From Ostreococcus mediterraneus (taxonomy: Eukaryota; Chlorophyta; Mamiellophyceae; Mamiellales; Bathycoccaceae), in contig WMKK01000005.1 of the NCBI GenBank assembly GCA_012295225.1, positions 68,958 through 132,957 of the forward strand: a stretch of DNA of 64,000 nt, written 5' to 3'. Below the pieces are notes generated by a model. The model had not been told where the DNA came from. It was given only the letters and a program-made list of their open reading frames with translations, and made no database searches. The position numbers and the translations under genes were made by a program. Below, in pieces: positions 47,624 to 57,372 of this stretch (the stretch's first letter is position 1; each line of letters starts with the position of its first letter).

Positions 47624-49849
47624 TTAGGTGACGTCCATGTGCTGCGCTCGCGGTCGCGCGACGACGCGCGGGAGGTGCGGACGCGTGCCGTTCACGAAAC
47701 AACACGCCTCGTGCGTGATGGCGCGCATGGCGCGATTAAACGCATCATTTTCGCCGTCAGTGTTGAATGTGCTGAAATAGACGGCGTCGGTGTCGTCCGG
47801 GGGGTCGACGACATCGAGCGCGACGACGGGTTCGTCGGCGAGCCGGGAAAAGACGGCCAGAACGTCCTCGGCGTTAAATGGCGCGCGGAGAACGCGCGTT
47901 GAAATGTTCACTGGTGAATTGTCTATTGGGGTGTCGACTGGGACGTATCCAGCGGTTTTGGATAACTCGCCAGAGGCGGTGGGAAGACGAGACGCACACG
48001 TCGCGACATCGGCGCCTGGAGCGCACGCCGCGATTCTCGGCGCCAAACCAAACGGTGGTAAGCCAGCCTTGAGACGGTTTTGAAAGTACGACGCCTCGCG
48101 TGCGCCTATACCGTGCTCGGAAAACCTCAGAGGCGTCATTACGTGGTCGAGCGGACACGCGAATGGCAGCGGCGTGTCGCCGAGAGTACAGTTTCTCATG
48201 TAATGAAAATGCCGCTGACAGCCGCACAGAAACTGCGGGATTATCAGCGTGCGATTCGTCAGGCGTGCGACGGCAAGCGCGTCTCGCACGCGATTCATCT
48301 GCCACGTAAGCGCGGCTATGTGACCGTGCGGTACGTCTGAGCGCGGCGTCAAGCGCGCACTCAGCGCCTGTTCTTCGACGGCCCGTGGAATGTCAAAACG
48401 CACGACGAGCACCTTGACGTCTTCGCCAGCAGGCGTCAAAAACTTTGTTTTCTTCTCGCCAGCGACGAGTCCACTTTCGCGAAAGCGCCACATTTTACCC
48501 GCAAATCCACCGTAGACGTATGTGTTGTGCACGGCGAACGCATTGGGCGACAGACGATGTCCAAATGAAAAGTACGTGATGCCGTTCCCGAAGAGCTGCG
48601 TCGGGAGCACGGCGAATCGCACGCTCCCGCTCATGCCTCCGTACGAATACAGCGGTCGCTCGCCTTTCATGTACGCTTCGGCAAATTCGCCATCCAAATC
48701 AGCGTCCGAGACGCCGCGAACGCATGCGTCGATGGGACACGCACCTTCAATATCGTATTCGTCGAGCTCCTTCGAGCCGTACGACAGATTTGTCGTCGGC
48801 CAGTTGTCCCCGAGTTGCGGTAAACGTAACTCTGTGTGCACGCACGCGCGCCGCATATCATCCGTCGCGCGAACTCTTTCCTTGCAAAACGAGCGCACCA
48901 ACCCAACTTCTCGCGTTCGCGAGAGTAAATTGAAATAAATTTGATCAATAATATTCGTCCCGAGATGCAACGCTCGCGTCCAATCCGTCGCGAATTGAAT
49001 CGCGTTCGTCGTACATCTCCAGTACATAATGCCCACATTCATATCCAACGTCAACGGAAACTTGTGTTCACCCGTGGCGTCCAACAGCTCGCTCCACCGC
49101 TGCAAACCAGTGCCCGCAGCGGCGCGCTCGGCGCGCGCGTACGCCTCGCCGTCGAAATGATGCATGGAATCCGAACTCACCGCCACGTCGACATCCGCCA
49201 GCGTCCCCGACGCAAAATACTCGAGTGGATTCCGTATCCACGCCACATCAACATCCGACACCGCCAAATCATACCCACTTCTCAACACTACTTCCATGCA
49301 CTTCACTTTCGCGCGCATCAGCGCGTTAAACGCGTCGGTGTTTTCTCTAAAACTATCAATGCCAATGTTCAACGCATCCTTCGTCGTCGTCAACGCCATC
49401 CGCGCGTCGGCGCACGTAAACGCCCAGTCGCTCGAAGACGATTTCTCGCGCACACACCAATCATAAAACGCATCATCGAACGCGGCGACGAGCACGGACC
49501 GGGCGTCGACGCCGCTCGCGCGGGAGGTTGCCAACCAATTCTCCGCCGCCTCGCGTACCTCCGCGGTGCCGAACGTCATCCATACCGCGGTGCCGGCGAA
49601 GCGCGCGCGAAACTGGCGCAGGTCGATGACGGTGTCGTCGTGTGACGGTGCCTGCACAGGTGGGAGCTCGCGCGCGGGTGGCGCCGCAGAAGGCGGAGCG
49701 AAGGAGCTGATTAATCGCATCAGCGAGCGCGAGAGCGGGAGCAGAAGCAGCGCGAGGAGGGAGATACGCGCCGTCGCGCACGCGCACGCGCGTCGGCGGC
49801 GGATAGCGGTGAACCATCGCGCGCGACGCGTCGCGGTGATGGGTGACAT
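47624..49849 (-). CDS. GT77-type glycosyltransferase, XEG113-like
   Basis: A 741-residue type II membrane protein with a basic N-terminus and one signal anchor (ISLLALLLLPLSRSLMRLI). The GT77 nucleotide-sugar domain has the metal-binding D199-V-D201 in AVSDVDVAWIRNP. The C-terminal half holds LTWQMNRVRDALAVARLTNRTLIIPQ and ACPLDHV, which match the C-terminal region of plant XEG113, a Golgi hydroxyproline arabinosyltransferase acting on extensins. Conserved Asp and His residues look intact. The acceptor in this alga is unknown. The frame remains open upstream of ATG 49849 without good start context. Confidence 0.87.
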   Translation of the reverse strand: MSPITATRRARWFTAIRRRRACACATARISLLALLLLPLSRSLMRLISSFAPPSAAPPARELPPVQAPSHDDTVIDLRQFRARFAGTAVWMTFGTAEVREAAENWLATSRASGVDARSVLVAAFDDAFYDWCVREKSSSSDWAFTCADARMALTTTKDALNIGIDSFRENTDAFNALMRAKVKCMEVVLRSGYDLAVSDVDVAWIRNPLEYFASGTLADVDVAVSSDSMHHFDGEAYARAERAAAGTGLQRWSELLDATGEHKFPLTLDMNVGIMYWRCTTNAIQFATDWTRALHLGTNIIDQIYFNLLSRTREVGLVRSFCKERVRATDDMRRACVHTELRLPQLGDNWPTTNLSYGSKELDEYDIEGACPIDACVRGVSDADLDGEFAEAYMKGERPLYSYGGMSGSVRFAVLPTQLFGNGITYFSFGHRLSPNAFAVHNTYVYGGFAGKMWRFRESGLVAGEKKTKFLTPAGEDVKVLVVRFDIPRAVEEQALSARLTPRSDVPHGHIAALTWQMNRVRDALAVARLTNRTLIIPQFLCGCQRHFHYMRNCTLGDTPLPFACPLDHVMTPLRFSEHGIGAREASYFQNRLKAGLPPFGLAPRIAACAPGADVATCASRLPTASGELSKTAGYVPVDTPIDNSPVNISTRVLRAPFNAEDVLAVFSRLADEPVVALDVVDPPDDTDAVYFSTFNTDGENDAFNRAMRAITHEACCFVNGTRPHLPRVVARPRAQHMDVT

Positions 49850-50028
49850 GCCGCGCGCGCACGCGCGCGGGTGTGAGGCACGGCGTCGGGACGCGCGTCG
49901 GCGCGTGAATTTTGAAAACGCTGCGCTACAATATGTTGACGCGCGTTCACGCGCGCCATGCGTGCTAGAGCTATGGATAACTGTCAATCGCGCGTGTGTT
50001 CGCGCGCGTGTGCGATGTGGCGGATGTA

Positions 50029-51138
50029 TCAGTCGCGGGCGGGGTCGGCAATGGCGAAATTGTGGGATTCCACGCACCGCATGACGCCTCCGGCGACGTC
50101 GTCAAAGACGAGTCGCGCGAATTCACCTGTTTCACTGACGACGACAATGGTATCGGAATCCGTGATTGGAAACGATACTATGGAACGCGTCGTGGTGGCG
50201 AGTTTAAACTGCGCCATGGACCATTCGCTGCGGAAATATTTCGGAAGTAAACTCTTGACGAATTTGTTCTGGCCCAAAATCGACGCGACAGTCGACGAAG
50301 ATGTCGACGCAGCACCACTGGCGCGGGCAGCCGCAGACGATGAGAGTGGTGCGGGAGATGCTGAAGCGTACGATGTCGGCGCAGTGGCGCTATCGGGAAT
50401 ACGAAACACGTGCACTGTACCTTTATCGCTCGTCGCGCCCAACAAATTATTCCGAGGCGAAAACGCGAGCGAATAAATTTTCGCCCGGTCACTTCCGCGA
50501 CGAAACTCGTGCAATAAGCGCGCCTTGATGGTATCAAACACTCGAATCAATGTGCCTTTTTCTGATGCCGTGGCGAGTAAGCGCCCATCGGCACTCAGCG
50601 CTAAACACGCCAACGGCGCTTCGTGCGCGGCGATAAATTTTGTCGTCCCCAAATCAAACAATTCCACTCGCACTTGCCCGGTGTTCAACCCCGGACACGC
50701 CATCACCGTCGTTTCCGTCGTGGGTGAAATCACGCACAACCCTTCGACGTTGGAACTCGTGTCAATCTGTTGTTCGAGCTCTAAATTTGAAAACTGGTAC
50801 ACGAACACCTTGTGCTCCAACGCCACGACAATTTTATCCCTCCGCAATCGCACCCCACGCACGGGCACTTTAAACGCCAGCTCACCGATGCATCGACCTT
50901 GATGATCATCCCAAATCATCACCTTGTTCGGGCTAAACTTTGGTTCGTCGCCGCCGCCGACGAGAGCCAAAATGTTGCAGCGAAACAGCATCTCCGCGCG
51001 CGCCACGCCTCCGTCGCGAAACACGCGCCCAAACGTCTCGCGGTACGGTGACGTCGTGTACACCGTGAATCCGCGATTCGAGCCATTCATTCGCGCGACG
51101 GCGAAGCACGCGCCGTCTTGATTGAACGTGCAGCGCAT
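50029..51138 (-). CDS. ATG18: PROPPIN, WIPI3/4 (WDR45B) type
   Basis: A 369-residue beta-propeller. The start MRCTFNQDGACFAV and the segment LALVGGGDEPKFSPNKVMIWDD are diagnostic of the WDR45/WDR45B branch. LRRDKIVVALEHKVFVY follows. The lipid-binding motif is FRRG in LLHEFRRGSDRAKIYSLAF, after LLATASEKGTLIRVFD. An Ala/Ser-rich disordered insertion lies between the last blades. It differs from the PROPPIN at 27 kb, which is of the WIPI1/2 branch, so the two are old paralogues. It binds PI3P and acts in autophagosome formation or lipid transfer with ATG2. Confidence 0.94.
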   Translation of the reverse strand: MRCTFNQDGACFAVARMNGSNRGFTVYTTSPYRETFGRVFRDGGVARAEMLFRCNILALVGGGDEPKFSPNKVMIWDDHQGRCIGELAFKVPVRGVRLRRDKIVVALEHKVFVYQFSNLELEQQIDTSSNVEGLCVISPTTETTVMACPGLNTGQVRVELFDLGTTKFIAAHEAPLACLALSADGRLLATASEKGTLIRVFDTIKARLLHEFRRGSDRAKIYSLAFSPRNNLLGATSDKGTVHVFRIPDSATAPTSYASASPAPLSSSAAARASGAASTSSSTVASILGQNKFVKSLLPKYFRSEWSMAQFKLATTTRSIVSFPITDSDTIVVVSETGEFARLVFDDVAGGVMRCVESHNFAIADPARD

Positions 51139-51435
51139 GTGATGTCGATGGTTGTGCAACTGTCACGAGGAATGTTTAAACGTCACACGCGCGTCGTATG
51201 CGTCGCTGGCGACGACGGGGCGCGCGGGCTGGGCGTGTCGGCGGTACGGGCGTGACTGTGGCGTGTTTTCCCACGCGCGGGTCGTGCGCGGCGCGCGGCG
51301 CGGTGGCGTCGTGGAGTGGGGCGCGCGGCGCGGAGCGCGTCGGACTGGGCGCGGAGCCGACGGCGGACGCGCGGCTCGGCGCGACGACATCCATCAATGT
51401 GCGTCTAAGTTTTTGTACATTTACATGCGGAAGCT
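51139..51435. other. Intergenic region between PROPPIN and the methyltransferase fusion
   Basis: 297 GC-rich bp. Frames are open on both strands, but no start, domain or structure is convincing. Confidence 0.4.
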
Positions 51436-54400
51436 TTAAGACTTTCGTGCGCACTTCCATACGACGAAACGGCCGTCGGCGCGGGCGACGTTGATGTCGA
51501 TTGAGGATGACGTGTCCCGCGCGAGCGCGCGCATGGGGACGTATTGCTGCGTCACAAGGTACGCCGCGCCCGTCGCCGTCAATCGCGTTGGAAGCGCGTC
51601 TAATAGTTTCCTCGTGATTTCGAAGTCCACGACAACGCCCAAGTGTACGGGTGGATTGGAGACGATGATGTCAAACGCGGCGTCTGGTGCGAGCGACGTC
51701 CAACCATCTGATAGCGCGCGCTCGACGTCGTCTGGTAAATTCTTTTTGCACGCGTCGAGCGCGCACGCGTCGGCATCTAACACTGTCACGTGAGCTTTTG
51801 GTGCGATGAGCTTCGTCGCTGCGGCGATCACGCCGTTTCCTGAACAATAATCTAATACTCGAGGCGCGTCTTTGCGCTCGAGCGTCGGTAGGAATTGTCG
51901 CAGCAACGCCGAAGTCATGATATCCAATCCGCCACCCGCGAATAATCCCGGATACGACGTCCACGACATCGTCGCATCTTTCACTCGTTTACCCGCCTTA
52001 GTCGCTGGGATCACGGATGATAAGTCGAGGGTTTTCTTTTCGCGCCAGCTTTTGAGCGCCTTGCCGCGTTTTCCAGCGGCGTCTTGTGTTCGCACGCATC
52101 GCACGACACCGAATTCGGCGTTGAGCATCTTGAGCTTGGCGTCTTTGAACATTCCCTGTGAAAGTAAATATATTGGACGTGGTGAGTGACGAGTAGAAAG
52201 CACGAGAGCGTGAGGAATGTAGCGAACGTTACGAACTCGAAAGGCGCTCGGGGCGTTCAATCGAGGCTCATTATTATTCGCCAGACGGACAGCCGGCGCT
52301 CAGGGTTGGATGGCCCTATGAGTGAGCAGCGGCAGCTGCGACCCGGCATTGATGTAGCACTGTGTACGTAAACGCTCTGACGCACGCATGAACTGTGTGC
52401 GCAAGAGTATGCCAGTGCGAGGAAAATAAAAGAAGAAAAAAATAAAGACGGGACGAAAAACGCACCTTTGGCAAATCCGCGACTACGGCGCCGACGCCCT
52501 CCGCGGCGGCGCCATAAATCCATACACGTCCACCAAAACGTACATTCGCGGCAACAGCGTGTAGAACCATATCTAATGAAGCCTTCGTTGGCGGCATGCG
52601 CACGACAGCGGTGGCGAATGGCTCGAGGTTGCCATCATCGCGCTCAAGCCAGGACGCGCCTTTTGCATGTTCGCCGCAACTAAATCTCTGCCACATTGTC
52701 GTTTGCCATCCCACGCGGCGAAGTTTCTTGGTCACTAATCTGTATCTATCATCAACTACGAGCATCGTGGCAGCGTTGGCGTCAAACGGGGCAGTGAGCG
52801 CGGAATAGTCGCCGGAAAGCGACAATAGCGCGTCGGCGGCGCCGCGCTCGACGTCCAATCGTTTCGCATCCACGGTGTCGCACACCTCCTTCCCTCGCGC
52901 ATTCAACGACTCTCGCAACCGTTCGACGTCTTGCGCACTCACCACGTCTTCAATAGCCAAATCTAAACGCCCGCACGCTTGCCAATCGAATGTGTCGACG
53001 CCTCGTTCGACGGCGCGCGCGATATCCTCCGCGAGCTTTGTCCCGTCTGACATGCTCGAGCACAATTTCAAATCCCGCACCGCCTCGACTAAAGATGCTA
53101 AATCTGTCGATGTCAACGTCGATGCGTGCGTTTTCAATCCAATGACGGTAAATTTCGCCAAATCACCGACGAGACGGGCGTCGACGGCGACGGCGGCGGC
53201 GGCGGCGAGCACGTGCGCGAATCCTTGCGCCGTGAGCGCGGCTAATTTCGCCGCTGGAATCAACGATGTGACGAGCTGTTTGGCATCCTTTACGCACGCC
53301 TCGCTGTGCGTGGCGTCATCTTCGGTGTCATCGCCGCTTGTCGTCGCGAGCTTACCCGCGGCCCACGCGGCGTTGGCGATGGCTTGCGGGCTCCACGTCT
53401 TTGGCTTTTTCGTCGCCTCTTTGGCGCGCTTCATCAACGGCGCCGCGCATGCACGCACATTTCGCATGCCGTCCCCCGCAAACGTGGCCATAGCCCACAG
53501 CGCGATGGTGAGTTCTTCTAATTTTACGCCATCTGTGCCGTCGGTGACGACGGGCGTCGTCGTGAGCGTCGCTATGAGCGTGCGCGCGCACGCCGGATCC
53601 AACGACCGACGGAGCTTCGCCGCGCCCCAAAGCGCATTTGCCGCATCTTGCGCGTTCGCCTTGTCCGCATTCGCCGCCAGAGCCTCTGCGGCGACATTTA
53701 CCGCGCGCCGCATCGCGCCATCGTCCGTGAACGCGCCGACCGTCGTCCGTTGCGTCGACGCCGCCGCCCACAACGTCGTGCTCGCGGCTCTCGCATCCGT
53801 CTCCCGCGCACTAAACGCCGCCGAACGGCGCAATAACGCCTCGAACGCCTTACCGAGCGCTTGAGCGCATGTATTTTCGTCGTTCAAGCGCGACGCTATT
53901 TTCGCAATTGACCAAAGCGCGGCGTTACACGTCTTGAGATTGACGTGTTCGGCGTCCGCAGCCGTCGCCCGCGCCCGCGTCTCAATCTCCTTCGTATCCA
54001 TCGCCCTCGCGTCTGCACCGCCGCTCGCAGTCTTGGCGATCGCATGCAGCGCCCACGCGGCGTCGCTTTTCACCGTTCCTATCGCGCTCGCACCGTCACT
54101 GCGTCGCTGGCGCTTGGCGGCCTCTTTCGCCGCTTCGCGCTCTCGCGCGGCTCTCTTCTTCAACTTTTGCTCGAGCACCGCGTTCGCCGCCGCGCGTGCC
54201 GATTCGCACTCGTCATCGTGTACACCTAATGCTTTGAGTTTCTCTAACGCGCTCGCAATCGTGCCTTGCGCACGATGACGGCGCTCGGTGTCGCCGGCGT
54301 CGTCGTCGCGCGCTTTTTGACCCAGCGCGCGGCGGTCGAGCTCCTCCACGACGGCGGACGCGAGGCGGACCTTCTTGAGCAACGCGCGCTTGTATGCGTC

Positions 54401-54439
54401 GTCAGAGACGACGTGGGGTTTGAGTTTCTTGGCAGCCAT
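51436..54439 (-). CDS. Helical-repeat protein fused to RsmC-type rRNA methyltransferase, two exons
   Basis: Exon 1 is 54439-52466 (658 codons) and exon 2 is 52155-51436, joined in phase 0, giving 897 residues. Residues 1 to about 550 are an alpha-solenoid of repeats with the cores AAWALHAIAK, AALWSIAKIA, NALWGAAKL, IALWAMATFA and NAAWAAGKLA, similar to OPR/FASTK-RAP organelle RNA-binding repeats. The rest resembles RsmC (16S rRNA m2G1207): an N-terminal subdomain (WQRFSCGEHAKG) split by the intron, then YPGLFAGGGLDIMTSALL, SAM motif I VLDYCSGNGV and catalytic SNPPVH. The likely job is modifying organellar SSU rRNA, with the solenoid adding specificity. No obvious transit peptide is seen (MAAKKLKPHV), which is a caveat. 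Confidence 0.87.
52156..52465 (-). other. Predicted intron inside the RsmC-like region
   Basis: Minus strand: donor GTGCGTTT, branch-like CTCAC (52182-52186), acceptor ACAG; 310 nt. It joins ADLPK to GMFKDAKL in frame, completing the methyltransferase. Confidence 0.88.
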
Positions 54440-54535
54440 GGCGGCGACGCCCGCGGCGGCGTGGAATGAGGACTCGAGTACACGTCGGCTATGAGTTGTA
54501 TGATACTGTACATTCGCGGCTGCTACCTCGTGTTC

Positions 54536-56143
54536 TCATGTCGTTGCATCGCACGCGTCGGTGTCAGACGCCGATCGCGCGTAGACATTGAGCCTACGCT
54601 GAATGTCGCGATCGACGGCGACGTGGGCGTGGTGGAAAGAGGTTTGCAGGGTGAAATTCCAGCGCGCAAGCCACGCGGAGGCGCGTTCGGCGTCCCCATC
54701 GAATACGACGACGTGCGATGGCGCGAGCGCGCTAGCGATGGCGCACGCGTGCGCGTCGTGCGCACGGGGTGATGCTCCATATGTTTCGCTCAAATACGCG
54801 TCTGGGTCGAGGCCGAATCGATCGGATGCGTCGATGGAGCCGTCGTCCCGCGGCGCGCATTCCAAGTAGTGCATGGCAATTTCCCGGTGCACGTGCGAAT
54901 AATACGGCGTTTGATGGCACGGTGTGGCAAAAAGTACGCCACCAGCGGTGATTTCTCCTCCGTCTGCGAGGTTGGTGATGTATGGCATCACCGCAATCGT
55001 GCCTGCTTGGTGCCAGATGCTCGTGTACGCCGCTGCGACGACATTCGTGAGCGCTATACCCGCGACGACGACGCGACGCCTTCGCGGCTGCATCGTCGCC
55101 AATACCGCCCCAGCGCTCGCCAGCGACGCACTCATGCACGGTAATAAAAATCTAAACTCCTTGTGCGCGGCGATAGAATACCCTACAATTGTCCAAAACG
55201 TCACGATAAACGCCTCTGGACACGTCGCTCGATGTCGCCAAAATCCAACTAGCGCGAGCGGCGTCATCGTCCCCATCACCGCGGGATACCCCTGCGTGAC
55301 ATACCAATGCCACGGATGCGAGCCATACAGCGCACTCCCATTACTCAATACATTAAACTTGACAAAATTACACACCACGCACGTCCATTCGCCATAAAAG
55401 TAGCGATCGACGCTGGCGCTCGCCGCCGCCGCCACGCACCCCACGCCGAGCGCCTCCGCGAACGCGTACCTCATCTTTGCCATCCTGCCCTCTTTCGCAA
55501 TCCACAGCGTGCGCAGCGCCAGTGGTGCAAACACCATCGCACTCGTCGGTCGCATCACGCACGCGAGCGCGGCGAAACATAACGATTTCACGCGTCGCGC
55601 GGTGCCGCCGGGACCAGAGCCCAGGCGCTCAAACGGCCACGTCGTCAACGCCCACGTCACGCACACCGCCTCCACGCAATTCACAAAGCTCCGCGTCTCG
55701 CAGAAAAATACAAACCAATTTATCAGTCGCAACGCCAACGTCCATGCCGCGGCGTCCGCGCCGTAGAGACGCCGAGCGAGCCGGGCGCAGCCGACGTCGT
55801 GGAGCGCCGCGAGCGTCGCGTGCGCGGCTCTGGGCGCGTTCCGTGTAAACCACGCCGAACGCGCGCCGAGGGCGTCGCCCAGTCGGTACATCGCGGCGTA
55901 GAGTAATGGATGGGCGTATCCTCGCAGCTTGACGTCGGCGCGCCATTCCCACGTGCGCTCGCCGTAGCCATAGGCGAGAAAGTGGGCGACTTCAGGACCT
56001 TGCCAAAACTCATCCGCGTTGAAAAACGTGCGCACGACGGCGGCGTTGCACGCGCGGAACGCGAGACAGAGCGCAAATGGGGTGGTGAATAAGTGCGCGG
56101 AGTGTCGCGGCGGTGTCGGCGGTGGCGGCGTCGCGCGCGCCAT
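54536..56143 (-). CDS. PIGB: GPI mannosyltransferase 3 (PIG-B/GPI10), GT22
   Basis: A 535-residue multipass ER protein that adds the third mannose to GPI precursors from dolichol-phosphate mannose. The luminal catalytic motif FFNADEFWQ (D44-E45) is followed by YGYGERTWEW and HPLLYAAMYR, matching the PIG-B pattern rather than ALG9 or ALG12. FFCETRSFVNCVEA and HKEFRFLLP are further GT22 hallmarks. About nine to ten hydrophobic segments follow. It implies that this alga makes GPI anchors. The start is the first ATG before the conserved loop. Confidence 0.92.
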   Translation of the reverse strand: MARATPPPPTPPRHSAHLFTTPFALCLAFRACNAAVVRTFFNADEFWQGPEVAHFLAYGYGERTWEWRADVKLRGYAHPLLYAAMYRLGDALGARSAWFTRNAPRAAHATLAALHDVGCARLARRLYGADAAAWTLALRLINWFVFFCETRSFVNCVEAVCVTWALTTWPFERLGSGPGGTARRVKSLCFAALACVMRPTSAMVFAPLALRTLWIAKEGRMAKMRYAFAEALGVGCVAAAASASVDRYFYGEWTCVVCNFVKFNVLSNGSALYGSHPWHWYVTQGYPAVMGTMTPLALVGFWRHRATCPEAFIVTFWTIVGYSIAAHKEFRFLLPCMSASLASAGAVLATMQPRRRRVVVAGIALTNVVAAAYTSIWHQAGTIAVMPYITNLADGGEITAGGVLFATPCHQTPYYSHVHREIAMHYLECAPRDDGSIDASDRFGLDPDAYLSETYGASPRAHDAHACAIASALAPSHVVVFDGDAERASAWLARWNFTLQTSFHHAHVAVDRDIQRRLNVYARSASDTDACDATT

Positions 56144-56260
56144 GATGTGAGGTTTTCTGAGAAAGAGTTACAGAGCTAACTACCGCGTCGAGTCGACGCG
56201 GGCTACGTCGCGCATTGGCGCGTGTGGATCGTACGCGCGGCGTTTGCCGCCGCTGTACGA

Positions 56261-57184
56261 TTAAAATGTTGTTTTTGAATTCGTGCGCGCGAATTTTGAC
56301 GGCGACGCGATCGCACTAGGGACGATGGGCGCGCGTTTCGGCGGCGAAGCGTCCCGAGCGACATTGTCAGCCGGACGAGCGTTTGCAAATTCATCTGGCG
56401 CCGCGCGCGACGCGCCGTCGTCAGACGTGCTGGCAAGCAAGTTTCTAAAACTCTCGCGCACGTTGGATTGGCTCGCTAACGCGGTGACGGCGATCACGAT
56501 CAAGGCGACTACGGCGCGGAGCGAGCGAAGCTTATTTGCGGCCACTTTTAACGCCCGCTCCTTGAACTCAAGCGTCTGCTTCACGTCATCCAATAACGCG
56601 CGCAATCGCACGGCGTCATCAAAGTACGCGGTGTCACCTTTCTTCACGGCGGCGAGCGCGCGCGCGCACGCGGCGCCTGTGGAGGTGGCGGCGTCTAACG
56701 CGCCGCCGACTTCGGCGAGCGTCGACATGCACGTCGCAAACGTCTTCGGCGCCGTGACATCAATCACATCCCCCTCAGACGCGCTCTTCCCCGACACCTT
56801 GGATGACCCCACGGCGAGTTTCAAGCGCGCGTTCACGCGTTCGAGCGCCTTGCTGTCGCTCTCGCACGTCGCTAAAGTTTTCCCGAGCGCCGTCGCGCGC
56901 GACCCGCGACGCCGCGACACCGCGCTCGTCGCCACCAACGCCACCAACGCCACCTTGAGCCAAAACTGCGCTCGAGCGCGAGACTGTCGTAAGCGCTGCA
57001 CGTTTAAATCCTTTGCCGTGCCGTATTCGTCAGCGGCGCGCGACATGAGACGTTTTTGTTCGATGAGCGCGCTCTTCGCGCGCTCCAGCCGTCGCTTGAG
57101 CTCGGGGACGTCGTCCGTCGGTTCAAGCTTTCTCGGCGACGCGAGAGGCGACGCGCCGAGGTCAGCATCAGGCGTTGACGCCAT
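56261..57184 (-). CDS. Coiled-coil membrane protein, unknown
   Basis: A 307-residue protein from ATG 57184 (353 if ATG 57322 is used). A predicted coiled coil (VPELKRRLERAKSALIEQKR) is followed by a hydrophobic segment FWLKVALVALVATSAV. A second helical region and a second hydrophobic segment, LRAVVALIVIAVTALA, come near 250. The tail is Ser/Pro/Arg-rich with SP sites. No family was recognised. The two-membrane-segment hairpin with coiled coils suggests a membrane scaffold, but this is only architecture. Confidence 0.65.
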   Translation of the reverse strand: MASTPDADLGASPLASPRKLEPTDDVPELKRRLERAKSALIEQKRLMSRAADEYGTAKDLNVQRLRQSRARAQFWLKVALVALVATSAVSRRRGSRATALGKTLATCESDSKALERVNARLKLAVGSSKVSGKSASEGDVIDVTAPKTFATCMSTLAEVGGALDAATSTGAACARALAAVKKGDTAYFDDAVRLRALLDDVKQTLEFKERALKVAANKLRSLRAVVALIVIAVTALASQSNVRESFRNLLASTSDDGASRAAPDEFANARPADNVARDASPPKRAPIVPSAIASPSKFARTNSKTTF

Positions 57185-57372
57185 CGCGGCGGTGCGGCGA
57201 GAGGGCGTGAATGCGCGCACGCGCGTCGTACACTGCGGGTTTGTGTCGGTGTCTATGCGTCGACATTCTACTTTTTTGGCTACGTTTTCGTCACGCGAAT
57301 GTCTACATCGTCTCGTCGCCATACGTCGATCCCCAGACGAGTGTGAGTGCGTGCTCTACGTTCAGTGAGCCG

